A stretch of DNA of 53,668 nucleotides from NCBI GenBank assembly GCA_016281555.1, contig JAEEIV010000006.1, positions 1 through 53,668 on the forward strand, given 5' to 3'. A program made the position numbers and the translations under genes. The stretch comes from Lachnospiraceae bacterium. Lineage in GTDB: Bacteria; Bacillota; Clostridia; Lachnospirales; Lachnospiraceae. Below the pieces are notes generated by a model, which saw only the letters and a program-made list of their open reading frames with translations, was not told the origin of the DNA and ran no database searches. Below, piece after piece: positions 8,095 through 17,067 of this stretch (position 1 is its first letter; each line of letters opens with the position of its first letter).

Positions 8095-8130
8095 TTGTTT
8101 TTTCCTCCGGTTTTTCATTTCTCATCACCT

Positions 8131-8160
8131 ATGATACCATACTTCGTGTTCCTATCGCAA
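8131..8160 (-). promoter_or_regulatory. Probable promoter of the five-gene A/T-rich cassette
   Basis: On the minus strand TTGCGA (8155-8160) and TATCAT (8131-8136) are separated by 18 bases, and the cassette's first start is at 8094. Confidence 0.5.
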
Positions 8161-8288
8161 TGATCGTTTCAATCCCTCATCGTAACCACCTCCTCTCGAC
8201 AAAAACTTTTTTGTACATCCAGCATAGATACATTTTCACAGTTTGTCACGCAATGATCCTTTGCACCACAGTTCTACAGTCTTTCTTC

Positions 8289-8317
8289 TTGCCATTGCCC
8301 CGAAGTTGCGATATGAT
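8289..8317 (+). promoter_or_regulatory. Promoter of the dipeptidase-ABC exporter unit
   Basis: TTGCCA (8289-8294), a 17-base spacer and TATGAT (8312-8317) form a good housekeeping promoter. Transcription would start near 8324, about 36 bases before the ATG at 8360. Confidence 0.75.
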
Positions 8318-8359
8318 ACACTTATTGAAAAAAACGATTCTCAGGAAGGCATACCATCC

Positions 8360-9763
8360 ATGGACAATGAACTCATCCGAAAAATCGACAAACTGATTGA
8401 AGAAGACCGGGCGGAACTCGCCAAGGACGTCATCAAACTCATCAACATCAAGAGCGTCCGGTCGGAACCTTTGCCCGGCGCGCCGTTCGGCGAAGGTCCC
8501 AGGAAAGTGCTGGACACGGTACTCGAGATGGGAAAAGAACGCGGATTTGAGACGGCGGACTACGGTGTCGGCGTCATCAGCCTGGCCTTCAAAAAGGGAC
8601 AGCCGGATCTCGGCATGTGGGCGCACGGCGACGTCGTGCCCGAGGGAGACGGCTGGATCTACGAACCCTATAACGCCGTTGAATACAAGGGCTGCATCAT
8701 CGGACGCGGCGCCACGGACAACAAGGGACAGCTCGTGTCATTGCTCCACCTGATGACGATTTTTAAAAAACTCGGCATTGAACTCCGCTACAATGCAGCG
8801 CTGTACGTCGGCAGCAATGAAGAGACCGGCATGGAGGACCTCATCGGGAACGACCATCCGGACGCCCGCGGCTTTCTGAACGTCTGCACGCCGCCCCGCT
8901 TTTCGCTGGTGCCGGACGGCAGCTTTCCGGTGGCGTATGCCGGAAAAGGCAAGATGGTCGTGGAACTGAAGGCGGTCAAACCGCTATGCGGCATTGCGAT
9001 CGAGGCAGGGCACGAAGACGCGCCCGGCCGGGCGACCGCCGTGCTCGACAAGACCGGCATTGATTCGGTTGAAAACTGCACGGTCGAGGGAACTGAAGGA
9101 AAAACCGTCGTGTCAACGGAAACGCCGCCGTGCCACGCAGCGCATCCGGATCCGAACGGGAACATGATCACCGTGCTGACGAAGGCATTGCTCGACGCAG
9201 GGCTCGTCGCTGAAGAAAACAAGACGGAAGTCGACTTCATCCGCCGCGTTTCCTGCGACACGAAAGGCATTCTGTTCGGGGTGCACCGGGTCAGTGAAGA
9301 TACGGGAGAAACCGTCGTGGCATCGACTGAACTCAGGACGGAGAACGGCAGGCCCGTGCTTACGATCAGCGTCCGGTATCCCGATGCCATCACTTTCGAG
9401 GAGTTGTACGATAGTGTTCGCAGGATCGCTCTCGAAAACGGGTTCGAAACACAAAACCTGTACCACGGAGTGGATCCTTACGTTCTCGATAAAAACCGGG
9501 ACGTGATCCAAAAACTGACGGAAATCGCAAACGAGATCCGCGGCATGAATGCGGCTCCGTTCAGCATGGGCGGCGGCACGTATGCACACCGGCTGCCGAA
9601 CGCACTCGTATACGGCATGAGCGGCTGTCTCAAACCGGAAGGTTTCCCGGCAGGGCACGGCGGCGCGCACGGCCGGGACGAAGTGGTATCTTTGGACAGA
9701 CTGCAGGCCGCGATGCGGATCTATGCGCGGGCATTGCTGCAGCTGAACGAAATGGATTGGTAA
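8360..9763 (+). CDS. M20-family dipeptidase, PepV / Sapep type
   Basis: The protein has 467 residues, the usual length of PepV-like two-zinc dipeptidases that cleave dipeptides in the cytoplasm. Metal-binding motifs are in order: WAHGDVVPEGDGW (His89, Asp91), GRGATDNKGQ (bridging Asp near 122), NEETGMED (catalytic Glu and metal Glu near 154-155), and the C-terminal GHGGAHGRDE with the last His ligand. A lid/dimerisation domain lies between. AGGAAGG stands 9 bases before ATG at 8360; the frame upstream of it is non-coding and contains the promoter. It is followed 38 bases later by an ABC exporter, so peptide turnover and export may share a transcript. Confidence 0.93.
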   Translation: MDNELIRKIDKLIEEDRAELAKDVIKLINIKSVRSEPLPGAPFGEGPRKVLDTVLEMGKERGFETADYGVGVISLAFKKGQPDLGMWAHGDVVPEGDGWIYEPYNAVEYKGCIIGRGATDNKGQLVSLLHLMTIFKKLGIELRYNAALYVGSNEETGMEDLIGNDHPDARGFLNVCTPPRFSLVPDGSFPVAYAGKGKMVVELKAVKPLCGIAIEAGHEDAPGRATAVLDKTGIDSVENCTVEGTEGKTVVSTETPPCHAAHPDPNGNMITVLTKALLDAGLVAEENKTEVDFIRRVSCDTKGILFGVHRVSEDTGETVVASTELRTENGRPVLTISVRYPDAITFEELYDSVRRIALENGFETQNLYHGVDPYVLDKNRDVIQKLTEIANEIRGMNAAPFSMGGGTYAHRLPNALVYGMSGCLKPEGFPAGHGGAHGRDEVVSLDRLQAAMRIYARALLQLNEMDW

Positions 9764-9801
9764 AACGTCAAATCAAGGCAATCGGATGAGGAGGTAACAT
9801 T

Positions 9802-11652
9802 ATGGCAGGTCCGATGGGCAGGGGCGGTCTCGGCCCCAGGGGATTTTTGACAGACGAAGAAAAGCAGAACATGCCGAAGGTATCGAAGGAATTGCTTCTC
9901 AGGATCCTTTCCTACCTAAAGCCGTACTGGTTCCAGTTCATTCTGGTGTTCGTTGCGATCATTCTGTCCGCGACGGTCGGTCTTCTGCCGGCCATCATCA
10001 CCGGTAGGATCGTCGACCAGGCATTGACCGGCAATGACCTTTGGTTCCTGATCCGGTTATTGCTCTACGCCTTCGGCGCATTGATGGCGAGCCAGATCAT
10101 CGGCGTTCTTGAAAACTACATCAGCGCCTGGATCTCGCAAAAGATCATCTACGACATGAAAAACGAGATGTACCGGCATCTGGAATCGATGCCGCACTCT
10201 TTCTTCACGACCGAGAAACAGGGCGACATCATCACCCGGATGAACACCGACATTTCCGGCGTCAGCACGGTGATCAGCGGCACGCTGTCCCGGATCATCA
10301 GCAACGTCGCTACCGTCGTCACGTCGCTCATTGCCCTCTTCTCCATGAGCTGGCAGCTCGCGATCGTCGGCATCATCGTCATCCCGTTCCTCATCCTCCC
10401 GACGAAGTCCGTCGGCAAGACGCGGTACAAGCTGCTGACCGAAAGCCAGGCGAAGAACGACGAAATGAACCAGGTCATCAATGAAACACTGTCCGTCAGC
10501 GGCTCGATGCTGGTGAAACTGTTCACGCGGGAAGAAAAGGAATACGAGCGGTTTGAAAAAGTCAACAGCGAGGTCACGAAGATCTCCCTGAAAGAACAGC
10601 GAAGCGGCAAGTGGTTCATGGTCATCATGGGCATGTTCACGCAGCTCGGCCCGCTGCTCATCTACTTCGCAGGCGGACTCTTCATCATCCGGCGCTGGGA
10701 TCCGACGCTGACCGTCGGTACGATCACGGCCACGGTCGCGCTCGTGAACCGGCTCTACCGTCCGGTGGAATCGCTCTTAAACGTCGGCGTCGACTTTACG
10801 CGTTCCCTCGCCCTCTTCACCCGGATCTTCGATTACCTCGACCGGCCGAACACGATCAAGTCGCCGGAGAACGGCTTAAAGCCCGACGTACAGGACCAGC
10901 CGATCGTATACGATCACGTGGCGTTCTCCTATACGCCTGAGAAGGAACTCCTGACCGACGTGAACTTCACGGTTCCGGGCGGAAAGACCTACGCGATCGT
11001 CGGACCGTCCGGTTCCGGCAAATCCACGATCGTGAACCTGATCCCGCGGCTCTACGACGTGCTCGGCGGACGCGTCACGATCGCCGGCGTGGACGTCCGT
11101 GACTTTGACCTGACCTATCTTCGGGAGAACATCGGCGTCGTCACGCAGGAGACCTATCTTTTCAACGGCACGATCCTGGAGAACCTGCAGTACGCCAATG
11201 AAAACGCGACCCGGGAAGACATTGAGAACGCCTGCCGGATCGCGAACATCCACGATTTCATCATGACGCAGCCCGAAGGCTACGATTCCGAAGTCGGCAA
11301 CCGCGGCCTGAAACTCTCCGGCGGCGAGAAACAGCGGATCTCGATTGCCCGCGTCATCTTAAAGGACCCGAAGATCCTGATCCTCGATGAAGCGACTTCC
11401 GCTCTTGACTCGATCTCCGAAAACGCGATCCAGGATGCGCTCGAGGCCGTCATGAAGGGACGGACGAGCATCATCATTGCCCACCGTCTCTCCACGATCC
11501 TGAAAGCGGACCAGATCCTCGTCGTCGCCGACGGAAAAATCAAAGAGCAAGGCACTCACGAAGAGCTCCTTGCCCTGGGCGGCGTCTACCGCGAACTGTA
11601 TGAAACGCAGTTCAGGAAAGCGATCGAGTACGAGATGGAGAAGAACGGGTGA
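9802..11652 (+). CDS. ABC exporter, fused membrane and ATPase domains
   Basis: The protein has 616 residues. A glycine-rich N-terminus (GPMGRGGLGPRG) precedes six membrane segments over residues 35-330. The ATPase domain has Walker A GPSGSGKST near 400-408, the signature LSGGEKQRISIAR near 504, Walker B ILILDEATSALD and a proper His switch in IIAHRLST. All catalytic residues are present, so it can work as a homodimer of the MsbA / MdlB-like multidrug or lipid exporter type. GGAGG lies 7 bases before the ATG. It is co-directional with the dipeptidase; its 3' end overlaps the convergent mnmA gene by 41 bases. Confidence 0.93.
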   Translation: MAGPMGRGGLGPRGFLTDEEKQNMPKVSKELLLRILSYLKPYWFQFILVFVAIILSATVGLLPAIITGRIVDQALTGNDLWFLIRLLLYAFGALMASQIIGVLENYISAWISQKIIYDMKNEMYRHLESMPHSFFTTEKQGDIITRMNTDISGVSTVISGTLSRIISNVATVVTSLIALFSMSWQLAIVGIIVIPFLILPTKSVGKTRYKLLTESQAKNDEMNQVINETLSVSGSMLVKLFTREEKEYERFEKVNSEVTKISLKEQRSGKWFMVIMGMFTQLGPLLIYFAGGLFIIRRWDPTLTVGTITATVALVNRLYRPVESLLNVGVDFTRSLALFTRIFDYLDRPNTIKSPENGLKPDVQDQPIVYDHVAFSYTPEKELLTDVNFTVPGGKTYAIVGPSGSGKSTIVNLIPRLYDVLGGRVTIAGVDVRDFDLTYLRENIGVVTQETYLFNGTILENLQYANENATREDIENACRIANIHDFIMTQPEGYDSEVGNRGLKLSGGEKQRISIARVILKDPKILILDEATSALDSISENAIQDALEAVMKGRTSIIIAHRLSTILKADQILVVADGKIKEQGTHEELLALGGVYRELYETQFRKAIEYEMEKNG

Positions 11653-12730
11653 TCACCCCGCCCCCGAGAACGGTATCGCCGTCGTAAAACACGGCGGCCT
11701 GACCGGGCGTCACGGCCCGAAGCGGCGTTTCAAAATGTATTTCAGCATACCCGTCCGGAAGAAGTTCGACCCGGGCGGGTACTTCTTTCTGGTGGTAGCG
11801 GGTCTTCACGGAACAGGAAAACGCTTCCGTCGGCGCCTCGCCGGTGATCCAATGGAAGTCCTGCACGAACGCATGATCCGTGAACAGATCCTTCTCTTCC
11901 CCGAGCGTCACCGTGTTCGTTTCCGGATCGATCTTGGTCACGTACACCGGCTCCCCGAAGGCGAGGCCGAGGCCCTTCCGCTGTCCGACGGTATAATGTG
12001 TGATGCCCTTGTGCATGCCGACGACTTCGCCGTCTTTCACAAACGGTCCGGGAACGGAAACTTTTCCGCGATAGGTTTCGAGAAAGGCCGCATAATCGCC
12101 GTCCGGAATGAAACAAATGTCCTGACTCTCCGACTTTTCGGCATTGAGGAAGCCGTGCTCCTTCGCAAGTTTCCGGATCTCGTCTTTCGTCTGATCGCCG
12201 AGCGGAAACAGCGTGTGCCGGAGCTGCTCTTCGGTCAAACGGTACAGCACGTAACTCTGATCCTTTTTCGGATCGACGCCCTTTTTCAGCCAAAAATGCC
12301 CGTTTTCTTCGACGATCCTTGCATAATGCCCGGTCACGACGTATTCCGCGCCGAGTTCCTTCGCACGCTCGTAAAGTTTTCCGAATTTTAAATGGGCATT
12401 GCACTCGATGCAGGGATTCGGCGTCGTGCCGCACTCATAAGCACAGACGAACGGCTCAATGACGTGCTCCCGGAATCCCTCCGAAAAGTTGAACACATAA
12501 TGCGGCATCCCGAGCCGGTACGCGACGCTTTTCGCGTCCATCGCATCGTCATAGGTGCAGCAGGTTTTTCCGGAAACCGTTTCTTCTTCGGGGTCGCGGT
12601 ACAGTTTCATCGTGCAGCCGATGCATTCAATGCCCTGTTCCAACGTCAGTAATGCGGCGACGCTGGAATCCACGCCGCCGCTCATGGCAATGAGGGCCTT
12701 CTTCGGTCGGGAGAAACTTGGCTTATTCAT
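11612..12730 (-). CDS. mnmA: tRNA-specific 2-thiouridylase MnmA
   Basis: The enzyme makes 2-thiouridine at wobble position 34 of tRNAs for Lys, Glu and Gln, using ATP and relayed sulfur. The 372-residue protein has the PP-loop SGGVDSS at residues 17-23, the nucleophile Cys110 in NPCIECN and the second catalytic cysteine Cys206 in DICFIPDG, followed by the C-terminal beta-barrel (GMHKGITHYTVGQRKGLG). Length is normal. GGATGG precedes the ATG at 12730. It is the last gene of the galK-metG-psuG-mnmA unit, 64 bases after psuG. The last 13 codons lie antisense to the end of the ABC exporter gene. Confidence 0.95.
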   Translation of the reverse strand: MNKPSFSRPKKALIAMSGGVDSSVAALLTLEQGIECIGCTMKLYRDPEEETVSGKTCCTYDDAMDAKSVAYRLGMPHYVFNFSEGFREHVIEPFVCAYECGTTPNPCIECNAHLKFGKLYERAKELGAEYVVTGHYARIVEENGHFWLKKGVDPKKDQSYVLYRLTEEQLRHTLFPLGDQTKDEIRKLAKEHGFLNAEKSESQDICFIPDGDYAAFLETYRGKVSVPGPFVKDGEVVGMHKGITHYTVGQRKGLGLAFGEPVYVTKIDPETNTVTLGEEKDLFTDHAFVQDFHWITGEAPTEAFSCSVKTRYHQKEVPARVELLPDGYAEIHFETPLRAVTPGQAAVFYDGDTVLGGGVITRSSPSRTRSLS

Positions 12731-12794
12731 GCGACCATCCTATAACCATCCATACGACAATGTCCGGATCTCCGGACCGCCGCTTTTTTCGTTC

Positions 12795-13709
12795 TTACAG
12801 CTTCGCCAATGCCTTCGCGGTCTCGGCAGCCAGCGCGGCGTTGTTATAAACGAGCCGGATGTTGCTTTCGAGACTGTCGCCGCCGGTGATGTCCTTGATC
12901 TTCGCAAGCAGGAACGGCGTCGTTTCCTTGCCGTGGATGCCGAGCGCCTTCGACTCTTCGATTGCTTCATTGATCGCGCGGTCAATGACTTCCTTGTCCA
13001 TCGAATATTCTTCGGGGATCGGATTCGTGACGAGCATGCCGTTCTTCAAGCCCATCTCTCGCTGCGCCTTGAACGCGGCTGCAAGTTCTTCCGGCGTGTC
13101 GATCCGGTAATCGACCGAAAAGCCGCTTTTTCTCGTATAGAACGCCGGCAATTCTTCCGTCTGATATCCAAGAACCGGAACGCCCTTCGTCTCGAGGTAT
13201 TCGAGCGTGAGACCGAGATCCAGGATGCTCTTCGCGCCGGCACAGATGACCATGACCGGCGTATTGGACAATTCCTCCAGATCCGCGGAAATGTCCATCG
13301 TGGTCTCGGCGCCGCGATGCACGCCGCCGATGCCGCCGGTCGCAAAGACCTGAATGCCCGCCATATGGGCGATCATCATCGTCGTCGTGACCGTCGTCGC
13401 GCCGTCCGCTTTTCTCGCCACGAGTACCGGCAGGTCGCGGCGGCTCGCCTTCGCGACGGCCCGACCGGCCTTTCCGAGATACTCGATCTCTTCCGGCGTA
13501 AGACCGGCCTTCAACCGGCCGCCGATGACGGCGATCGTCGCCGGCACCGCACCGTGCTCACGGATGATCTTCTCCACGGAAAGCGCCGTTTCCACGTTCT
13601 TCGGATACGGCATCCCGTGCGAAATGATCGTGCTCTCGAGCGCCACGACCGGGCGGCCCTTTTCAAGTGCTTCCTTTACCTCCGGGTTAACGTCCAGATA
13701 CTGATTCAT
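12795..13709 (-). CDS. psuG: Pseudouridine-5'-phosphate glycosidase PsuG
   Basis: The enzyme splits the C-C bond of pseudouridine 5'-phosphate to uracil and ribose 5-phosphate, allowing reuse of this nucleoside from RNA breakdown. The 304-residue protein has the family blocks VALESTIISHGMPYP at the N-terminus, TVTTTMMIAHMAGIQVFATGGIGGVHRG in the middle (catalytic Lys lies just before, in LVARKADGATT) and NPIPEEYSMD near residue 230. GGAGG stands 9 bases before the ATG, which itself lies one base after the metG stop, so translation is probably coupled. A pseudouridine kinase (PsuK) partner is not visible nearby; mnmA follows instead. Confidence 0.95.
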   Translation of the reverse strand: MNQYLDVNPEVKEALEKGRPVVALESTIISHGMPYPKNVETALSVEKIIREHGAVPATIAVIGGRLKAGLTPEEIEYLGKAGRAVAKASRRDLPVLVARKADGATTVTTTMMIAHMAGIQVFATGGIGGVHRGAETTMDISADLEELSNTPVMVICAGAKSILDLGLTLEYLETKGVPVLGYQTEELPAFYTRKSGFSVDYRIDTPEELAAAFKAQREMGLKNGMLVTNPIPEEYSMDKEVIDRAINEAIEESKALGIHGKETTPFLLAKIKDITGGDSLESNIRLVYNNAALAAETAKALAKL

Positions 13710-13710
13710 A

Positions 13711-15738
13711 TCACAACACCTCCGCGCCGCTTAAGACGTCCTTTTCGGGCGTCATGACCGCGAGCGCGCCGTTGTCGTCTTCCGCGCAGAGGATCATGCC
13801 CTCGGAGAGCATGCCTGCGAGCTTCGCGGGCTTTAAGTTCGCGACGATCATGACCTTCTTGCCGACCATCTCTTCAGGCTTGTAGTAGGCCTTGATGCCG
13901 GAGAGGATCTGCCGCGTTTCATTGCCGACCTTCACCTGGAAGCACAGGAGTTTCTTCGACTTCGGCACTTCTTCGGCCTTCACGATCTCTCCGATCCTGA
14001 ATTCCATCTTCGCAAAATCGTCGTACTCGATCTCGGGCTTGTGCTCGATCGGCTGTCCGTTCTCTTCGGAGGCTTCCGCCGGGGCGGCTTCCTTCGAGTC
14101 ACCGTCAGAGGACTTCTCGTCCGGATTTCCGTAAAGGCGAAGCGCCTCTTCCCGCTGCGCGGCCATGATCTTGTCCACTTTTTCCTTCGTCTCTTTCTCG
14201 TCGAGCCTCGCGAACAGGATCTCCGGTTTTTCCGTCACTTTCGTGCCGTACTGGACCGAGGCGCCGAAGCCCCAGAGTTCGTCGAGGGAATGAAGCGGCG
14301 AGCCGAATTCCTTCGCGATCTTTTCCGCCGTCTTAGGCATAAACGGCGCAAGCAATGACGTGCCGGTCATGATGCCTTCCGCGAGGTTGTAGAGCACGGT
14401 CGCGAGGCGGTCTTTCTCGTTCGGATCCTTCGCAAGCGCCCACGGCATCGTTTCGTCAATGTATTTGTTGCAGCGCTTGAACAGATTGAAAATGTCGGTC
14501 AATGCGTCCGCGACGTGAAGCGTGCCCATGTCTTCGGTGACTTTCTTCACCGTGCTTTCGGTCATTGCCTTCAGATCCTCGTCGACCGGCACGGTCACTC
14601 TCCGGTTCTCCAGCACGCCGCCGAAATACTTGTTGCTCATCGAAACCGTGCGGTTCACGAGGTTGCCGAGCGTGTTCGCGAGGTCGGAATTGTACCGCTC
14701 CGTCACGAGGTCCCAGGTGATGTTGCCGTCGTTCTCGAACGGCGTCTCGTGCATCACGAAATAACGCACCGCGTCCACGCCGTAGACGGAAGCCATGTCG
14801 TCCGCATAGAGGACGTTGCCGCGCGACTTCGACATCTTCTCGCCGCCCTGAATGAGCCAGGGATGCCCGAACACCTGCTTCGGAAGCTCGACGCCGAGCG
14901 CCATCAGCATGATCGGCCAATAGATCGTGTGGAAGCGCAGGATGTCCTTGCCGATGAGGTGCACGTCCGCCGGCCAGTATTTCTTGAAGAGTTCATCCGG
15001 CTCCCCGTCGACCTTGTAGCCGAGACCGGTAATGTAGTTCGTCAATGCGTCGATCCAGACGTAGACCACGTGCTTCGGGTCGAAATCGACCGGAATGCCC
15101 CAGGTGAACGACGTTCTCGACACGCAAAGGTCCTGCAGACCGGGCAGCAGGAAGTTGTTCATGATCTCGTTCTTCCGGGAAGCCGGCTGAATGAATTCCG
15201 GGTGCGTGTTGATGTGGTCGATCAGGCGGTCCGCATACTTGCTCATCTTGAAGAAATACGCTTCCTCGCTGGCTTTCACGAGCGGACGGCCGCAATCCGG
15301 GCAGATGCCTTCCGGCGCCTGCGACGGCGTGTAGAAAGTCTCGTCCGGCACGCAGTAGAGTCCTTCATAGGAACCCTTGTAAATGTCGCCCTGATCGTAC
15401 AGTTTTTTGAAGATCTTCTGGACCAGCTTTTCGTGGTCTTCGTCTGTCGTCCGGATGAAGCGGTCGTAAGACGTGTCCATCAGATCCCAGATCCGCTTGA
15501 TCTCGGCTGCGATCTCATCCACGTACTGCTTCGGCGTCTTGCCCGCCTTCGCCGCCGCGATCTCATTCTTCTGGCCGTGCTCGTCCGTGCCGGTCATGAA
15601 CCGGACGTCGTAGCCTTCAAACCGCTTGAAACGGGCAATGGCATCCGCCAGGATGACTTCATACGTATTTCCGATGTGCGGCTTGCCCGAAGTATAGGCG
15701 ATCGCCGTCGTAATGTAATAAGGTTTTTTCGCGTTCAT
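13711..15738 (-). CDS. metG: Methionyl-tRNA synthetase
   Basis: The 675-residue enzyme charges tRNA-Met with methionine. It begins YYITTAIAYTSGKPHIGN, the HIGH-type motif, has CPDCG in the connecting zinc knuckle near residue 150, and the KMSKS motif in GGEKMSKSRGN near 300. After the anticodon-binding helical domain there is an acidic linker (near 535-565) and a C-terminal tRNA-binding OB-fold of the EMAP / Trbp111 type (FAKMEFRIGEIVKAEEVPKS). This architecture is common in Bacillota and bacteroides-type enzymes. GAGGAG precedes the ATG. It lies 15 bases after galK and one base before psuG. No T-box leader is present because the gene is internal to the operon. Confidence 0.96.
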   Translation of the reverse strand: MNAKKPYYITTAIAYTSGKPHIGNTYEVILADAIARFKRFEGYDVRFMTGTDEHGQKNEIAAAKAGKTPKQYVDEIAAEIKRIWDLMDTSYDRFIRTTDEDHEKLVQKIFKKLYDQGDIYKGSYEGLYCVPDETFYTPSQAPEGICPDCGRPLVKASEEAYFFKMSKYADRLIDHINTHPEFIQPASRKNEIMNNFLLPGLQDLCVSRTSFTWGIPVDFDPKHVVYVWIDALTNYITGLGYKVDGEPDELFKKYWPADVHLIGKDILRFHTIYWPIMLMALGVELPKQVFGHPWLIQGGEKMSKSRGNVLYADDMASVYGVDAVRYFVMHETPFENDGNITWDLVTERYNSDLANTLGNLVNRTVSMSNKYFGGVLENRRVTVPVDEDLKAMTESTVKKVTEDMGTLHVADALTDIFNLFKRCNKYIDETMPWALAKDPNEKDRLATVLYNLAEGIMTGTSLLAPFMPKTAEKIAKEFGSPLHSLDELWGFGASVQYGTKVTEKPEILFARLDEKETKEKVDKIMAAQREEALRLYGNPDEKSSDGDSKEAAPAEASEENGQPIEHKPEIEYDDFAKMEFRIGEIVKAEEVPKSKKLLCFQVKVGNETRQILSGIKAYYKPEEMVGKKVMIVANLKPAKLAGMLSEGMILCAEDDNGALAVMTPEKDVLSGAEVL

Positions 15739-15753
15739 CTCTTTTTCTCCTCT

Positions 15754-16926
15754 TTAAAACACGTCCGTTCCGTCACCGATCTCGACGACGTAGAACGACG
15801 CGGGATAACCGATTTTCTTTTCATAGGCGGCGCCGACTTTTTCAATGTATTCGTCCACCGCTTCGTCCTTCACGATCGCGACCGCGCAGCCGCCGAAGCC
15901 CGCGCCGGTCATTCTGGCGCCCAGGACGCCTTCGATCTTCCACGACTCTTCCGCCAGCGTGTCGAGCTCCATGCCCGTCACTTCGTAATCGTCCCGGAGC
16001 GATACGTGCGAAGCGTTCATGAGTTTTCCGAAGCCTTCCACGTCGCCTTCAAATAACAGTTTCACCGCCTTCACGGTGCGTTCGTTTTCATATACCGCGT
16101 GCCGTGCGCGGCGCATTCGGACGGGATCCCCGATCGCATCCTTGATCGCTTCAAACTCCTCGCTCGTCAGTTCGCCGAGCGCACGGACGTCCTTCACGGT
16201 CTGCAGTTCTTTTAATGCGGTCTCGCATTCCGACCGCCGCTCATTGTACTTCGAATCGGCAAGTCCGCGCTTCTTGTTCGTGCAGGAAATGACGATCTTC
16301 ATGCCTTCAAGCGCGACCGGCACGTATTCGAAGTCCAGCGTCGCCGTGTCGAGGAACATGGCCCGGTCCTTCTTTCCCATCGCGATCGCGAACTGGTCCA
16401 TGATGCCGCAGTTCACGCCGTTGTAGCGGTTCTCGGAGTATTGCCCGGTAAGCGCGATCTCGAGATTCGGCACGTCGAAGCCGAAAAGTTCGTTCAGCAC
16501 CTTGCCCATGCCGACCTCGACGGACGCCGACGAAGAAAGCCCGGAAGCGTTCGGGATGTTCCCCCAGAGGTACACGTCAATGCCTTCCGTGACCCGGAAA
16601 CCGTACCGCTTTTCGTACGCCCAGATCATGCCCATCAGGTAATTCGAGAACCCCTTCTCCGGATCAAATTCCAATTCGTCGAGGGACCTCGAAACGATGC
16701 CTTTTTTCGGGAAATTGCCGGAATAAAAGCGCACTTCACGGTCGGCGCGCTTTCGCGCGGCAAAATAGGTGCCGATCGTCAATGCGGCCGGAAACACGTG
16801 TCCGCCGTTGTAATCCGTATGTTCGCCGATCAGATTCACGCGTCCGGGCGAAAATACGGTGACCGGCGCACCGCCGTTTTTGCCGTAGATTTCATAAAAA
16901 CTGCCGATGAGTTCTTCTCTCGTCAT
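15754..16926 (-). CDS. galK: Galactokinase
   Basis: The 390-residue cytoplasmic enzyme phosphorylates galactose at C1 with ATP, the first committed step of the Leloir pathway. It has the galactokinase signature GRVNLIGEHTDYNGG near residue 28, the GHMP ATP-binding motif GLSSSASVEVG near 130 and the C-terminal GHMP block MTGAGFGGCAVA. GGAGG lies 6 bases before ATG at 16926. It leads the operon galK-metG-psuG-mnmA from a strong promoter that overlaps a perfect palindrome. No other Leloir genes (galT, galE) are seen in the window. Confidence 0.96.
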   Translation of the reverse strand: MTREELIGSFYEIYGKNGGAPVTVFSPGRVNLIGEHTDYNGGHVFPAALTIGTYFAARKRADREVRFYSGNFPKKGIVSRSLDELEFDPEKGFSNYLMGMIWAYEKRYGFRVTEGIDVYLWGNIPNASGLSSSASVEVGMGKVLNELFGFDVPNLEIALTGQYSENRYNGVNCGIMDQFAIAMGKKDRAMFLDTATLDFEYVPVALEGMKIVISCTNKKRGLADSKYNERRSECETALKELQTVKDVRALGELTSEEFEAIKDAIGDPVRMRRARHAVYENERTVKAVKLLFEGDVEGFGKLMNASHVSLRDDYEVTGMELDTLAEESWKIEGVLGARMTGAGFGGCAVAIVKDEAVDEYIEKVGAAYEKKIGYPASFYVVEIGDGTDVF

Positions 16927-16971
16927 GATCGCTCCTCCGCGGTCTCAAAAACCGCAAAATTTCACAAATAC

Positions 16972-17000
16972 AGTATACAAAAAACGCCCCGGATTGTCAA
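16972..17000 (-). promoter_or_regulatory. Strong promoter of the galK operon
   Basis: On the minus strand a perfect TTGACA (16995-17000), a 17-base spacer and TATACT (16972-16977) form a near-consensus housekeeping promoter. Its -35 box sits in the loop of the palindrome at 16987-17010. Confidence 0.85.
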
Positions 17001-17010
17001 GAATCCGGGG
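16987..17010. promoter_or_regulatory. Perfect 9-bp inverted repeat over the galK -35 box
   Basis: CCCCGGATT and AATCCGGGG flank a 6-base centre that contains most of the galK -35 box. On the minus strand the right arm is followed by CGTTTTTT, so the element also has the form of an intrinsic terminator. It may be an operator, a barrier to transcription entering from the right, or both. Confidence 0.6.
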
Positions 17011-17039
17011 TTGCGGAAAAGGGCAACTCATTGTAAAAT
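17011..17039 (+). promoter_or_regulatory. Promoter of the DUF2779 gene
   Basis: TTGCGG (17011-17016), a 17-base spacer and TAAAAT (17034-17039) lie about 30 bases before the ATG at 17068, back to back with the galK promoter. Confidence 0.6.
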
Positions 17040-17067
17040 GGAACCGTAAAATTCCGGGAGGTGAACC

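Noticed and set aside
8170-8190. A four-codon frame (Met-Arg-Asp-stop) on the minus strand behind a strong GGAGGTGG.
   Set aside because: It lies upstream of the promoter chosen for the cassette, and nothing shows that it is transcribed.
8166-8206. A stretch starting GTTTCAATCCCTCATCG and ending AAAAAC looks like a CRISPR repeat.
   Set aside because: It occurs once only; no second copy with a spacer and no cas gene was found, and it lies in the spacer upstream of the A/T-rich cassette.
12762-12777. Palindrome GTCCGGATCTCCGGAC between psuG and mnmA with a T-run on the plus strand.
   Set aside because: The T-run is 6 bases away and on the strand opposite to the genes, so it does not form a useful terminator for either; a regulatory role is not supported.
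14515-16056. Long plus-strand frame opposite metG and galK.
   Set aside because: It is antisense to two certain enzymes, spans their boundary and has no domain; G/C-rich coding DNA often leaves such frames open.
15739-17067. A T-box or riboswitch in front of metG, or other leader RNA in the galK region.
   Set aside because: metG follows galK by 15 bases and the galK leader is only about 40 bases, too short for such elements.
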